Source of the DNA: Campylobacter concisus
Lineage (GTDB): Bacteria; Campylobacterota; Campylobacteria; Campylobacterales; Campylobacteraceae
Reading direction: 5' to 3'
DNA length: 64,000 nucleotides
Assembly: GCF_015229955.1 (NCBI RefSeq)
Contig: NZ_JAAKYZ010000001.1
Span: forward strand, 248,001-312,000
The translations under genes and the position numbers were made by a program. Shown here in pieces: positions 10,334-19,453 of the stretch (positions are counted from its first letter, which is position 1; every line of letters begins with the position of its first letter). The notes beneath the pieces are model-generated. The model saw only the letters and a list, made by a program, of their open reading frames with translations, made no database searches and was not told the origin of the DNA.

Positions 10334-12010
10334 ATGGCTGTGAACAAAAGTGTTCAATTAGGAAAAGCAAAAGACGAAGATATTGAAGATATCGATTTTG
10401 CTGCGATGTTAGAGGAGTCTTTTAAAAAGACTGAAGAAGATAGTGACGCAAAGATCGTCAGTATCAATGGCGATGAAGTTTTAATTGATGTTGGCAAGAA
10501 GTCAGAAGGCATTTTAAATGTTTCTGAAATCACTGACGCAAACGGAAACCTGACGCATAAAGTTGGCGATACGATCAAAGTTGTTATAACTGGATCAAGA
10601 AATGGAAGACCTATAGTATCGCATAAAAAAGCGCTTAGAAAAGAGAAAGTTAAAGCTTTCATCGAAGCTTACGATCCTGAAAGTTCTGATGAAATCGAAG
10701 TAAAAGTAGTCGGAAAAAATAAAGGTGGTTTTATCGCTCAAGACGCAAATGGCGTAGAATTTTTCTTGCCAAGAACGCACAGCGGATTTAAAAATGCTGA
10801 GGGCGTAGTTGGAAAATCATACAAAGTAAGAGTTATAAAAGTAGATAAAGAAGAGAATAGCATCGTTGTTTCAAGAAAGAAAATTTTAGATGACGACCGT
10901 AAAAAACGCAAAGAAGCCCTATCAAGCATAGTAGAAAACGATAATGTTATAGAGGGTACAGTTAAGAAAATCACAACTTATGGTATGTTTGTTGATGTTG
11001 GCGGAGTAGATGGACTTGTGCATTACAGCGAGATAAGCTATAAGGGCCCAGTAAATCCTAGCTCACTATATAAAGAAGGCGATAAAGTTTTGGTTAAAGT
11101 TATCAGCTATGACAACGAAAAACGCCACTTGTCTTTATCTATCAAGGCAGCTACTCCAGATCCTTGGGAAGAGATCATAAATGATGGACTAGAGGTTGGT
11201 GACACTATCAAAGTTACAGTTAGTAATATCGAGCCTTATGGCGCATTTGTTGATCTTGGAAATGATATTGAAGGATTTTTACATATATCTGAAATTTCAT
11301 GGGACAAAAATATCAAAAATCCAAAAGATCACATCAATGAAGGCCAAGAGATTGATGTTGAGGTTATTGAGATAGATGCTAAAGGACACCGCCTAAGAGT
11401 AAGCCTTAAAAATTTACTTCCAAAGCCATTTGATGAGTTTAAGGCAAAACACAAAGAGAGTGACGTAGTAAAAGGTGTTGTGACAACTATCACAAATTTT
11501 GGTGCATTTGTTAGAGTGGGTTGCGTTGAGGGCTTGTTGCATAACGAAGACGCATCTTGGGATAGAAACGATAAATGCAAAGACATGTTTAAAGCTGGTG
11601 ACGAGCTTGAAGTAAAAATCATCAAAATCGATAGCGCTGAACAAAAAGTTTCACTCAGCCTAAAAGATCTAAAACAAAGTCCAGTTCAAGCATTTGCTGA
11701 TAAATTTAATGTGGGCGATATCGTAAAAGGAACAATTCGCGATATTAAAGACTTTGGCGTGTTTGTAGAGCTTGGTGATAACGTTGATGCGCTGATCCGT
11801 AAAGAAGATCTAGGTAGTGTAGACGTTAGTATACTTAAGATCGGTGATGAGATCGAAGCAGCTATCGCATTTATCGATGAGAAGAAAAATAGAATTCGCC
11901 TTAGCATACGCCGTTTAGCAAAACAAAAAGAGCGTGAAGTGTTAAATGAGATCAATGATAACGATGATAAAGTAACACTTGGCGATATTATAAAAGAACA
12001 ATTACTTTAG
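10334..12010 (+). CDS. rpsA: 30S ribosomal protein S1
   Basis: A 558-aa protein with about six successive S1/OB-fold RNA-binding repeats. The later repeats are very clear (for example KITTYGMFVDVGGVDGLVH, NIEPYGAFVDLGNDIEGFLH, TITNFGAFVRVGCVEGLLH, DIKDFGVFVELGDNVDALI), while the first two are more divergent, as expected for the ribosome-binding N-terminal repeats. It helps bring mRNA to the 30S subunit. The ATG follows AAAGGAT. A small membrane-protein gene and serA follow at 5 bp and with a 4-bp overlap. Confidence 0.96.
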   Translation: MAVNKSVQLGKAKDEDIEDIDFAAMLEESFKKTEEDSDAKIVSINGDEVLIDVGKKSEGILNVSEITDANGNLTHKVGDTIKVVITGSRNGRPIVSHKKALRKEKVKAFIEAYDPESSDEIEVKVVGKNKGGFIAQDANGVEFFLPRTHSGFKNAEGVVGKSYKVRVIKVDKEENSIVVSRKKILDDDRKKRKEALSSIVENDNVIEGTVKKITTYGMFVDVGGVDGLVHYSEISYKGPVNPSSLYKEGDKVLVKVISYDNEKRHLSLSIKAATPDPWEEIINDGLEVGDTIKVTVSNIEPYGAFVDLGNDIEGFLHISEISWDKNIKNPKDHINEGQEIDVEVIEIDAKGHRLRVSLKNLLPKPFDEFKAKHKESDVVKGVVTTITNFGAFVRVGCVEGLLHNEDASWDRNDKCKDMFKAGDELEVKIIKIDSAEQKVSLSLKDLKQSPVQAFADKFNVGDIVKGTIRDIKDFGVFVELGDNVDALIRKEDLGSVDVSILKIGDEIEAAIAFIDEKKNRIRLSIRRLAKQKEREVLNEINDNDDKVTLGDIIKEQLL

Positions 12011-12015
12011 TTTAA

Positions 12016-12498
12016 ATGGGCAGACGCGTACTTTTATTAGTAGTTGTCCTGCTATTTGTAATATTGGGTTTGGTTGGAATTTCTCTTGTTAAATTTGCAA
12101 GTGTAAATTTCAGCCAAATATCTGAAGAAAATATCACAAATGAGCAAAATTTAACCAAAAGCACGACCAGCAATATTAACTGGATGAGTGAGCTAGCAAC
12201 TATTAGAAAAAGAGATTATGTGCTGCCTGTAAATGAAATTTTTATAGAATACAACCGACCCAAAATAGAAAAACCAAAGATTACTGCATATGAGCTTTTG
12301 ATAGATAAAAATGATATCTATTCAATGTTTTGTTTGATGCAGACTTTAAGAAAAAGTGAGGTCGATTTTACTGTTGTAAAAGATGGTGCAAAAAGCCAGA
12401 TATTTTTAAATACTCAAGACTCTAAACTTCTACAAAATATCATTTTAGAACTAAGAGTTTATGATATCCACTCAAGTGTGAGAGAGGTAAAATTATGA
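12016..12498 (+). CDS. Conserved small membrane-anchored protein between rpsA and serA
   Basis: A 160-aa protein with one N-terminal hydrophobic segment (residues ~5-27, LLLVVVLLFVILGLVGISLV) and a ~130-residue domain probably facing the periplasm. The C-terminal half mixes alpha and beta segments (IDKNDIYSMFCLMQTLRK... SQIFLNTQDSKLLQNIILEL) suggestive of an SPOR-like or ferredoxin-like fold, but I see no decisive motif. Position between rpsA and serA matches C. jejuni as I recall it (Cj0892c). It begins 5 bp after rpsA and its end overlaps serA by 4 bp. Function unknown. Confidence 0.8.
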   Translation: MGRRVLLLVVVLLFVILGLVGISLVKFASVNFSQISEENITNEQNLTKSTTSNINWMSELATIRKRDYVLPVNEIFIEYNRPKIEKPKITAYELLIDKNDIYSMFCLMQTLRKSEVDFTVVKDGAKSQIFLNTQDSKLLQNIILELRVYDIHSSVREVKL

Positions 12499-14072
12499 AA
12501 ACTATCATTGTTTGCGATGCAATACATCCAGTAGGTTTTGAACTTTTAAAAAAAGAGCAAGATATAAACGTAATAGACGCAGTTAATACTCCCAAAGATG
12601 AACTTTTAAAAATTTTAGGCGAGGCGGATGTTGCTATAACAAGAAGCTCAACTGAAGTAAACGAGGCCTTTTTAAACGCTGGTAAAAAACTAAAAGCTAT
12701 CGTTAGAGCTGGTGTTGGTGTAGATAATGTCGATATAGAAGGATGCTCAAGGCGTGGCATAATAGCTATGAACGTTCCAACTGCAAACACTATTGCCGCG
12801 GTCGAGCTGACAATGGCGCATATGCTAGCTTCAGCTAGATCTCTTGAATACGCTCATAATGATCTAAAGCTAGATAGAATCTGGAAGCGTGAGAAGTGGT
12901 ATGGGGTTGAGCTTTTTAAGAAAAAGCTTGGTGTGATCGGCTTTGGAAATATTGGCTCGAGAGTAGCTGTTCGTGCAAAAGCTTTTGGTATGGAGATCAT
13001 CGCTTATGATCCATATATTGACCCATCTAAAGTTATCGATATGGGCGGTACTTATACTAAAAATTTTGATGATATTTTAGCATGTGATTTTATCACGATA
13101 CATACGCCAAAAACTAAAGAGACGACCAATATGATAGGCGCTAAAGAGATCGCAAAAATGAAAGATGGCGTAAGACTTATAAACTGCGCTAGAGGCGGTC
13201 TTTATAACGAAGAAGCACTTTATGAAGGACTAAAAAGTGGCAAGATAGCATTTGCTGGTATTGATGTTTTTACAAGAGAGCCAGCAACTGATCATCCACT
13301 TCTTGATCTAAACAATGTAAGCGTCACCCCACACCTTGGAGCAAATACGCTTGAATCGCAGCGAAATATCGCAGTTGAGGCAGTCGAGCAAGCTATTTTA
13401 GCGGCTCGTGGCATAAGCTATCCAAATGCGTTAAATTTACCTATAAAAACAGAAGATCTACCACCATTTGTTGAGCCTTATATCGATCTTACAAGCAAGA
13501 TGGCATTTCTTGCTGCACAGATAAATAAAAGCGTTATCAAGGCCATTCGTATCGAGACTCACGGCCAGATTAGCGAATATGCAAATTCAATGCTAACTTT
13601 TGCAATCGTGGGAGCTTTAAAAGAGAGTCTTGGTGATGCGATAAATTACGTGAATGCTAAATTTTTATGCGATGAAAAAGGTATAGTGACCGAAACTAGT
13701 CTTGGCGGAGATAGTATTTTTAAAAATAAAATCACCGTTCGCTTAACTACTGAAAATGGCATTGTAACCGTAGGTGGAACGGTGTTTGGTGAAAATCAGC
13801 AACGTATTGTAACGATAAATGGTTTTAAGACCGACTTTAAGCCAAAAGGTAAGATGATCATCTTTAAAAACCATGACGTGCCAGGCGTTATTGCTCAAAT
13901 CAGTAAAATTTTAGCTGACGAGAAGATAAACATTGCAGACTTCCGCCTTGGTAGAGATGATCACAATATGGCACTTGCTGTCATTTTGGTTGATGAACAT
14001 ATAAAAGCAGAAACGTTAGAGAGACTAAACGCACTTGAAGCTTGTGTTTGGGCTCAATACGCAGTTATATAA
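12495..14072 (+). CDS. serA: D-3-phosphoglycerate dehydrogenase
   Basis: A 525-aa enzyme of the long (type 1) class, oxidising 3-phosphoglycerate as the first step of serine biosynthesis. The NAD-binding Rossmann motif is GVIGFGNIGSRVA at residues ~148-160, the substrate site RAGVGVDN near residue 75, and the catalytic Arg/Glu/His set is in NCARGGLYNEEAL, FTREPATDHPL and TPHLGANT. An intervening domain and a C-terminal ACT domain (residues ~450-525, KNHDVPGVIAQISKIL) follow, suggesting serine feedback inhibition. It overlaps the upstream membrane-protein gene by 4 bp. Confidence 0.97.
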   Translation: MKTIIVCDAIHPVGFELLKKEQDINVIDAVNTPKDELLKILGEADVAITRSSTEVNEAFLNAGKKLKAIVRAGVGVDNVDIEGCSRRGIIAMNVPTANTIAAVELTMAHMLASARSLEYAHNDLKLDRIWKREKWYGVELFKKKLGVIGFGNIGSRVAVRAKAFGMEIIAYDPYIDPSKVIDMGGTYTKNFDDILACDFITIHTPKTKETTNMIGAKEIAKMKDGVRLINCARGGLYNEEALYEGLKSGKIAFAGIDVFTREPATDHPLLDLNNVSVTPHLGANTLESQRNIAVEAVEQAILAARGISYPNALNLPIKTEDLPPFVEPYIDLTSKMAFLAAQINKSVIKAIRIETHGQISEYANSMLTFAIVGALKESLGDAINYVNAKFLCDEKGIVTETSLGGDSIFKNKITVRLTTENGIVTVGGTVFGENQQRIVTINGFKTDFKPKGKMIIFKNHDVPGVIAQISKILADEKINIADFRLGRDDHNMALAVILVDEHIKAETLERLNALEACVWAQYAVI

Positions 14073-14091
14073 AATTTTGAAAGGATAAAAA

Positions 14092-14658
14092 ATGGCTTCA
14101 TATTCAATGGGCGATCTAAAAAAAGGGCTAAAGATCGAGATCGATGGTGTTCCTTATAAAATCGTAGAATATCAACACGTTAAACCGGGCAAAGGTGCAG
14201 CTTTTGTTCGTGCAAAAATCAAATCTTTTATCGATGGAAAAGTGCTTGAAAAGACTTTTCATGCAGGTGATAAATGCGAGCAACCACATCTTGAAGAAAA
14301 AGAGATGCAGTATCTTTATGATGATGGTGAGTATTGTCAGTTTATGGATACGGTTACTTATGAGCAAGTTGCTATTAGCGATGAGGATGTGGGTGATGTT
14401 AAAAAATGGATGATCGATGGCATGATGGTTGAAATTTTATTTCACAATGGCAATGCAATCGGCGTTGAAGTACCACAAGTAGTTGAGCTAAAGATAGTTG
14501 AGACTCCACCAAATTTCAAGGGCGATACGCAAGGCGGTAAAAAGCCAGCTACTCTTGAGAGTGGTGCGGTAGTTCAGATACCATTTCACGTACTAGAAGG
14601 CGAGGTTATCCGTGTGGATACTGTTCGCGGCGAGTATATCGAGCGTGCAAATAAATAA
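14092..14658 (+). CDS. efp: Translation elongation factor P
   Basis: A 188-aa EF-P of normal length with KOW-like N-terminal domain and two OB domains. The modifiable loop residue is the Lys in [13 protein letters not shown] near position 34; EF-P relieves ribosome stalling at polyproline. The C-terminal signature [18 protein letters not shown] is intact. It starts 19 bp after serA with ribosome-binding site GAAAGGAT. Confidence 0.97.
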   Translation: MASYSMGDLKKGLKIEIDGVPYKIVEYQHVKPGKGAAFVRAKIKSFIDGKVLEKTFHAGDKCEQPHLEEKEMQYLYDDGEYCQFMDTVTYEQVAISDEDVGDVKKWMIDGMMVEILFHNGNAIGVEVPQVVELKIVETPPNFKGDTQGGKKPATLESGAVVQIPFHVLEGEVIRVDTVRGEYIERANK

Positions 14659-15000
14659 AGCAGCTTAATCTTTCTTACTAAATTTACGTTTAGTAAGCCT
14701 AATGCTTAGCTAAAGTCACTATTTAAAAAGTATTGGCTTTAGCAAAAACTTCATTTCTACATTGTAAAATTTCAAACAGTGTTAGCTTAGAATACACAAA
14801 ATTTTATATTTTATAAAAATCCAAATATAGCCAAATATCGGCTCATAAAATATTTAAAAATTAAAAAATATATAAAAAAATGAAAATTCTTAGCGAGATA
14901 GGCTAACGCTTTAACTATAAAATTTTTACATTAAGGTAGTAGAGCAGTAAAGTCAAAATTAGGTAAAAAACGAGACGGTTTCCCGTCTCGGTAGCTAGCA
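14659..15000. other. AT-rich intergenic region between efp and the SelW-like gene
   Basis: No coding sequence seen. It contains a 9-bp stem at 14674-14697 (CTTACTAAA / TTTAGTAAG, 6-nt loop) just after efp that could end efp transcription although no T-run follows, a weaker GCTAAAG/CTTTAGC pairing at ~14708-14740, and the minus-strand terminator listed separately. Confidence 0.6.
14965..14990 (-). terminator. Rho-independent terminator of the SelW-like gene
   Basis: Perfect 8-bp stem CGAGACGG / CCGTCTCG (14971-14978 with 14983-14990), 4-nt loop, with an A-run at 14965-14970 that reads as a T-run on the minus strand. It lies 11 bp past the stop of the SelW-like gene. Confidence 0.9.
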
Positions 15001-15258
15001 TTAAGCCGACTTTTCTTTGAGATATTTGTTTATAAGAGTTGTGATCTCTTCACCGTGAGGAAATCTCGCTTCATCATTTCCGATGCGATCTTTCTTAGAA
15101 AATATAACATCTCCATCAACCTCGACGATGAAATTTCCACCATCACCTATAACCTTTTCGACTCTTGCATCACTAAAGTTCGCTTTTATTTCATCTTCTA
15201 CACGAGAAGCTACCGGACGATAGTTTCAAGAGTTGCAGTAAATAATTTTTACTTGCAT
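15001..15258 (-). CDS. SelW-like selenoprotein with in-frame UGA (CxxU)
   Basis: Reading through one TGA gives an 85-aa protein of the SelW/Rdx thioredoxin-like family. The N terminus is MQVKIIYCNS-U-NYRPVA, so the TGA at 15226-15228 stands where the family has Sec or Cys in a C-x-x-U/C redox motif. The rest fits the family: GDGGNFIVEVDG, then FSKKDRIGNDEARFP and a C-terminal helix. Ribosome-binding site GGACAG lies upstream of the ATG at 15258. A hairpin CTTCT-CGTGT-AGAAG begins 16 nt after the TGA, putting the G-U loop at the distance expected for a bacterial SECIS. A standard gene finder would miss or truncate this gene. The role is probably thiol/selenol redox; the substrate is unknown. 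Confidence 0.88.
15195..15209 (-). promoter_or_regulatory. Putative SECIS hairpin in the SelW-like mRNA
   Basis: On the minus strand, a 5-bp stem CTTCT/AGAAG with loop CGTGT (G second in the loop, followed by U), the loop starting 22 nt after the UGA. This matches the bacterial SECIS pattern recognised by SelB. A second small hairpin (CTATC-GTCC-GGTAG) sits closer to the UGA but is probably too near. Confidence 0.6.
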
Positions 15259-15342
15259 GCTCTGTCCTTTCTTGTGAAATAAGCCAACATTATATAGAAT
15301 TTTACTTAACAAATAAAACATATTACTTGAAAGGATAATTTT

Positions 15343-15894
15343 ATGAAAAAAGTTGCTGTGATTTTAGCTGATGGATTTGAGGAGATAGAAGCACTAACTT
15401 CTGTTGATGTTTTACGTAGAGCTGGAGTGATAGCTTCTATTGTTGGGCTAAATGACGTAAATATCAAAGGGTGTCACAATATATGCGTAAAAGCCGACGT
15501 AACACTTCGCGAGATGAAAGAGCTAGACTATGATGCGATCGTCCTTCCTGGTGGACTTCCAGGAGCTAGCAATCTAGCAAGCGATACAAGGCTCAAAGCA
15601 ATTTTGCAAAATTTTGATAAAAGCAATAAGCTTATTTGTGCCATTTGTGCTGCTCCTATGGTGCTTGAGAGTGCTAGTGTGCTAAAAGATCATTTTGTTT
15701 GTTATCCAGGATTTGAAGAAAATGTAAGAAGTGATAAAAGGGGCTACGTGAGCGATAAAAACGTGCTAAAAGATCAAAACATCATCACAGGAAAGGGTCC
15801 TGCATTTTCAATGGAATTTGCACTTTTTATAGTTAAAAATTTACTTGGCGATGAAGCGTATCTTAAAGTAAAGAATGATTTACTTTATAAATAG
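15343..15894 (+). CDS. DJ-1/PfpI family protein
   Basis: A 183-aa DJ-1/ThiJ family protein. It has the conserved acidic residue in ADGFEEIEA near the N terminus and the nucleophile-elbow Cys in LICAICAAPMVLE near residue 105, followed by FVCYPGFEE. Family members include glyoxalase-III-like and deglycase/chaperone proteins, so the reaction here cannot be fixed. It starts with ATG after GAAAGGAT, divergent from the SelW-like gene with an 84-bp gap. It is probably a single-gene unit. Confidence 0.9.
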   Translation: MKKVAVILADGFEEIEALTSVDVLRRAGVIASIVGLNDVNIKGCHNICVKADVTLREMKELDYDAIVLPGGLPGASNLASDTRLKAILQNFDKSNKLICAICAAPMVLESASVLKDHFVCYPGFEENVRSDKRGYVSDKNVLKDQNIITGKGPAFSMEFALFIVKNLLGDEAYLKVKNDLLYK

Positions 15895-16081
15895 CTTATA
15901 AAGATAAAATAGTTTTTTATTTAATTATTCTTTTTAAACTTAAGATTAGATTTTGTTTAGTGATAGTTGTAAAAACTCTATATATACGACTTTGTAGCTT
16001 TTAAGAATATTTTTCAGAAAAGTGTAATAAATTTTTTGATTTTTTACATCTTTTTGACGAAAATTAGCTATTATCACATTA

Positions 16082-16096
16082 ACCGAATAAATCGGT
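16082..16096. promoter_or_regulatory. Small hairpin in the leader of the RRM gene
   Basis: ACCGA-ATAAA-TCGGT, a 5-bp stem followed after two bases by TTTTTTT, ending about 22 bp before the GTG start of the RNA-binding protein gene. It could be a leader attenuator, an autoregulatory site or a weak terminator; no way to choose from sequence. Confidence 0.35.
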
Positions 16097-16118
16097 AATT
16101 TTTTTAAGGAACACTCCT

Positions 16119-16364
16119 GTGAATATTTATGTAGGAAATTTGTCGTATAGAACGACAGAGGCAGAATTAAAGGAAGCCTTTGCGCAATTTGGTGAAGTAA
16201 GGCGAGCAAAAATAGTAAAAGATAGAGAAACTGATCGCTCAAAAGGCTTTGGCTTTGTTGAAATGGACGATGCAAATGAGGGACAAAAGGCTATAGACGC
16301 GCTAAATGAAAAAGAACTAGGCGGACGTACTTTAAGGGTAAATGAGGCTAGACCAAGGGATTAA
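16119..16364 (+). CDS. RRM-type RNA-binding protein
   Basis: An 81-aa protein consisting of a single RNA-recognition motif. RNP2 is NIYVGNLSY at the N terminus and RNP1 is KGFGFVEM near residue 45, with aromatic residues in place for RNA stacking. It starts with GTG after TTAAGGA. Similar single-RRM proteins are common in Campylobacterota and cyanobacteria; targets are unknown. Its 3' end overlaps the next gene by about 20 bp. Confidence 0.92.
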   Translation: MNIYVGNLSYRTTEAELKEAFAQFGEVRRAKIVKDRETDRSKGFGFVEMDDANEGQKAIDALNEKELGGRTLRVNEARPRD

Positions 16365-17232
16365 TGACTATTTGCCACCAAACGGTGGCATAGCATCCCG
16401 CATAGCTCCTACACCTAGTGGATTTTTGCATGCTGGCAATGCTTACAACTTCATCCTAACTTATCTTTTGACACGTTCGGTAAGTGGCGTTTTGCACTTA
16501 CGTATTGATGATTATGATCTTAGCAGGTATCGGCAAGAATTTGTTCAAAATATCTTTAATGTTTTAGATTTTTTGGAAATTGATTACGATAAAGGTCCAA
16601 TTAGCGTAAGTGACTTTGAGTGTAATTTTAGCTTTAAAGTAAGAGCTAAAAGATACAAAGATGTACTTGAAAAACTAGATGAAATTTATATCTGCGAATG
16701 TTCTAGAACTACAAAGAATGCCTATGAAAATGGAATTTACACTAAAATTTGTAAAAATAAAAATCTAAAATTTATAAAAGACAAGACTGCCATTAGACTA
16801 AGCGTGGATGAGGGCGATCCTCTTGGTAAGCTTGTGGCAGAGCAAATGGGCGATTTTGTGATTTATAAAAAAGATTTTACGCCAGCTTACAACCTAGCAA
16901 GCGTGATAGATGACGAGGATATGGGTATAAATTTGGTTGTTAGAGGTGAGGATTTAAAGGCTTGCACGCTAGCTCAAAGATACCTTGCAAAAAGGCTAAA
17001 TTTTAACTTTTATGATGCTAATTTTATTCATCATAAGCTACTTTTAAAAGATGGCAAAAAGCTCTCAAAAAGCTCAAAATCACCGCCAATTAATCTAAAA
17101 GATAGCCCGCAAATTTATTACAAAATTTTAGCAAATGATCTTGGGCTGGACATCAAATCAACAGATAAAATTTCAAATCTACTTTACGAGTTTAAGCTAA
17201 AAAATATTGCAAAATTTTGGCATTTGACTTGA
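16342..17232 (+). CDS. Glutamyl-Q-tRNA(Asp)-synthetase-like protein
   Basis: A 296-aa protein resembling the catalytic half of glutamyl-tRNA synthetase without the anticodon-binding domain, as in GluQ-RS. The class I signature is IAPTPSGFLHAGNAYN (HIGH-like), the KMSKS-like loop is KKLSKSSKSPP near residue 242, and a GluQ-type zinc site is visible as C-E-C ... Y-x3-C (YICECSRTT ... YTKICKN). GluQ-RS adds glutamate to queuosine-34 of tRNA-Asp. The ATG at 16342 overlaps the RRM gene by 23 bp; a TTG at 16372 is an alternative start. The overlap suggests co-expression with the RNA-binding protein. Confidence 0.75.
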   Translation: MRLDQGINDYLPPNGGIASRIAPTPSGFLHAGNAYNFILTYLLTRSVSGVLHLRIDDYDLSRYRQEFVQNIFNVLDFLEIDYDKGPISVSDFECNFSFKVRAKRYKDVLEKLDEIYICECSRTTKNAYENGIYTKICKNKNLKFIKDKTAIRLSVDEGDPLGKLVAEQMGDFVIYKKDFTPAYNLASVIDDEDMGINLVVRGEDLKACTLAQRYLAKRLNFNFYDANFIHHKLLLKDGKKLSKSSKSPPINLKDSPQIYYKILANDLGLDIKSTDKISNLLYEFKLKNIAKFWHLT

Positions 17233-17299
17233 CTAAAAGAATTTATTTAAACTCTTTTAGTCTATTGTTTGATGCTTAAATTTATAAATTTTTGAAAAA

Positions 17300-18163
17300 T
17301 TATCTAAGCTTTGTCTCAAAAAATGCACTAAAAAGCGATTTTATACCTTGCTTTGTAAATTTCTCCATTATCTTTTCGAGCTGCGGTTTTTCTTGCCAGA
17401 TGGGCTCATCTACGAGGCTCATTTTTGCTAGCTCATTTTGAGCATCTATGTAGCTACCAAGGCTATCAATTAGCCCCATTTTTAGGGCATTATGAGCTAA
17501 AAAGACCCTTGCATTTGCCCATTCATCTTTTTTCTTGATATCTAAATTTCTAGCCTCTGCCACGTCGCTTACAAATAGCATGTAAGCATCATTTACGAGC
17601 CCTTGCAAGCTCTCACGCTCTTGCTTGCTCCAGCTCCTCATAAAGGTGCCAGCCTCTTTAAACTCGCCAGCCTTCACCACCTGCTCGCTCACGCCTAAAT
17701 TTTTGGCTAAATTTTCGATGTTTGCCCCTTGCATGATGACGCCGATCGAGCCTATGAAAGCACCTGGGTTTGCAATGATAGTACCAGCATTTACGCCAGC
17801 GTAGTAGCTGCCACTCGCCATGTTTCCAGCTGCGTATGCGAGCACTTTTTTACTCTCTTTTAGTCGCTTGACCGCCATGGCTAGCTCCACGCTTGGACTT
17901 AGCGCACCGCCTGGGCTATCGATATAGAGCAGCACGCCTTTGATGTTGCTATCCAGCCTTGCTTTTTCGAGTGCATCTAAAATTTCACTAGTATCTACTA
18001 TGGTGCCGGTGATGTCTATGCAGACTAAATTTGGCTCTTTCATCTTGCTATCTGGCGCAAATACGAAAAATAAGATGAGTAGAAATATGAGTGCCTTAAA
18101 GTAGTTATTGATAAATTTAAAAATTCCCAAAATTCCTCTAAAAATAAGCCTTAAAATTTGCAA
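17300..18163 (-). CDS. sppA: Signal peptide peptidase SppA, short form
   Basis: A 287-aa membrane-anchored serine protease of family S49. One transmembrane helix is at residues ~22-40 (ALIFLLILFFVFA). The active-site Ser is in AAGNMASGSYYAG and the probable general-base Lys in VKAGEFKEAGTFM; SPGGALSPSVELA forms the oxyanion region. It digests cleaved signal peptides in the inner membrane. The gene overlaps the upstream amidohydrolase by 13 bp. Confidence 0.92.
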   Translation of the reverse strand: MQILRLIFRGILGIFKFINNYFKALIFLLILFFVFAPDSKMKEPNLVCIDITGTIVDTSEILDALEKARLDSNIKGVLLYIDSPGGALSPSVELAMAVKRLKESKKVLAYAAGNMASGSYYAGVNAGTIIANPGAFIGSIGVIMQGANIENLAKNLGVSEQVVKAGEFKEAGTFMRSWSKQERESLQGLVNDAYMLFVSDVAEARNLDIKKKDEWANARVFLAHNALKMGLIDSLGSYIDAQNELAKMSLVDEPIWQEKPQLEKIMEKFTKQGIKSLFSAFFETKLR

Positions 18164-19368
18164 ATTTTGCCTCCGATATATAGTTTTTTAGCTTCATTTG
18201 TATGAAGTATGAGCTGAAGTATTAGCTCGCTATCATCGCACTCTAGGTCGCTATAGACGGCAAGATCAGCCGCGCGTCCTGCCTTTATCTCACCGTTATT
18301 TGTCCTAAGTGCCTTTGCGCCCCCATGCGTTGCAGCGACAAAAAGCCTAGTGGCAAGCTCGTTTAGATCAAGGCTAGCGTGGGTAAATAAAGCAGCTCTT
18401 AGCTCATGCCAAAAATTTAGGCTGATATTTGAGCTAAGGCCGTCTGTGCCGATATTTAAGCTGATATCATTTTTAAAAATTTCTTTTAAATTTAGCGCCT
18501 TTTTGCCAAGTAGTCTGTTTGAAACGGCGCAGTGTGTTACGCTGTGATGAGGCCTAAATTTAGCAAAATCGCTCACATAAACGCAGTGCGTAAAGAGTGT
18601 ATTTATCTCACGAAACATCGCAAAATAGCCCTCTTTATCATACATAGGCTTTGGATTTGGGTTAAATCTTAAAAGATGTTTTTTAAAGCCGCCAGTACCA
18701 CGCTCTAGCCACTGCTTTTCGGCATTGCTCTCTAAAAAGTGCGTGCTAACTAGCAAGCTATCTTTTTTGGCTATCTCAAGGGCAGCTTTGGCGAGCTTTG
18801 GATGCACAGAATAGGGCGAGTGCAGTGAGATGGCTGGGGTAAAATTTTTACTTTTATATCCTTTTACTTTCTCAAATTTAGCTAAGAAATTTTGCAAATT
18901 TTGCTGAACCATTTGCTCGCTTGAGCCTAAAATTTCACTAAAAAGTACGACTTTTAGAGGGCTAGCGGCTAAAATTTCAAGCTCCGAGCCAAAACTAGAA
19001 ATCTCACCAACGGTGCAAACTCCGCTTTTTAGCAGCGAATTTATGGCTTCATTCATCGCCTTTTTGGCGTCCATTTTGACTAGTTCGTTTCCTTTATCGA
19101 CGATAGAGCCAAGCCATTTTATGAAGTCGCCGTACTTTAGGGTGCTGACGTTTGAGCTAAACTCTAAATGAACATGTGTATTTACAAAGGCTGGGGCGAT
19201 CACACTATCACCAAAGTCACAAATTTTCGCCTCTTTAAATTTCTCAACCGCTGCTTTTTCGCTTAAAATTTCTAAAATTTTATCATTTTCAATGACAAGA
19301 CAAGAATTTCTTAAAATTTTTGGATTTTCTCCGCCAGTGATTATTTTTTTTGCTTTTAAAATTTCCAC
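18151..19368 (-). CDS. mqnF: Amidohydrolase, aminofutalosine deaminase family
   Basis: A 405-aa metal-dependent hydrolase of the TRZ/ATZ type. The HxH metal motif is in NTHVHLEF near residue 64, the next His in STHFLES, then HCVYVSDF, and the Asp in IGTDGLSSN. Orthologues in Campylobacter and Helicobacter are annotated in the futalosine menaquinone route as aminofutalosine deaminases, but Campylobacter may instead cleave aminodeoxyfutalosine directly, so the substrate is uncertain. It is divergent from aroQ with an 85-bp gap, the order I recall from C. jejuni. Confidence 0.75.
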   Translation of the reverse strand: MEILKAKKIITGGENPKILRNSCLVIENDKILEILSEKAAVEKFKEAKICDFGDSVIAPAFVNTHVHLEFSSNVSTLKYGDFIKWLGSIVDKGNELVKMDAKKAMNEAINSLLKSGVCTVGEISSFGSELEILAASPLKVVLFSEILGSSEQMVQQNLQNFLAKFEKVKGYKSKNFTPAISLHSPYSVHPKLAKAALEIAKKDSLLVSTHFLESNAEKQWLERGTGGFKKHLLRFNPNPKPMYDKEGYFAMFREINTLFTHCVYVSDFAKFRPHHSVTHCAVSNRLLGKKALNLKEIFKNDISLNIGTDGLSSNISLNFWHELRAALFTHASLDLNELATRLFVAATHGGAKALRTNNGEIKAGRAADLAVYSDLECDDSELILQLILHTNEAKKLYIGGKICKF

Positions 19369-19453
19369 ATTTGAGCCTTAAATTTTTGTTATTGTAGCGA
19401 AAATTTAGGAACAAAAATGTATAATTTGGGCTATTTAATCAAAAAGGAGTGAC

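Noticed and set aside
15055-15282. A 75-aa plus-strand ORF
   Set aside because: It lies antisense to the SelW-like selenoprotein, has no family features and ends inside its upstream region.
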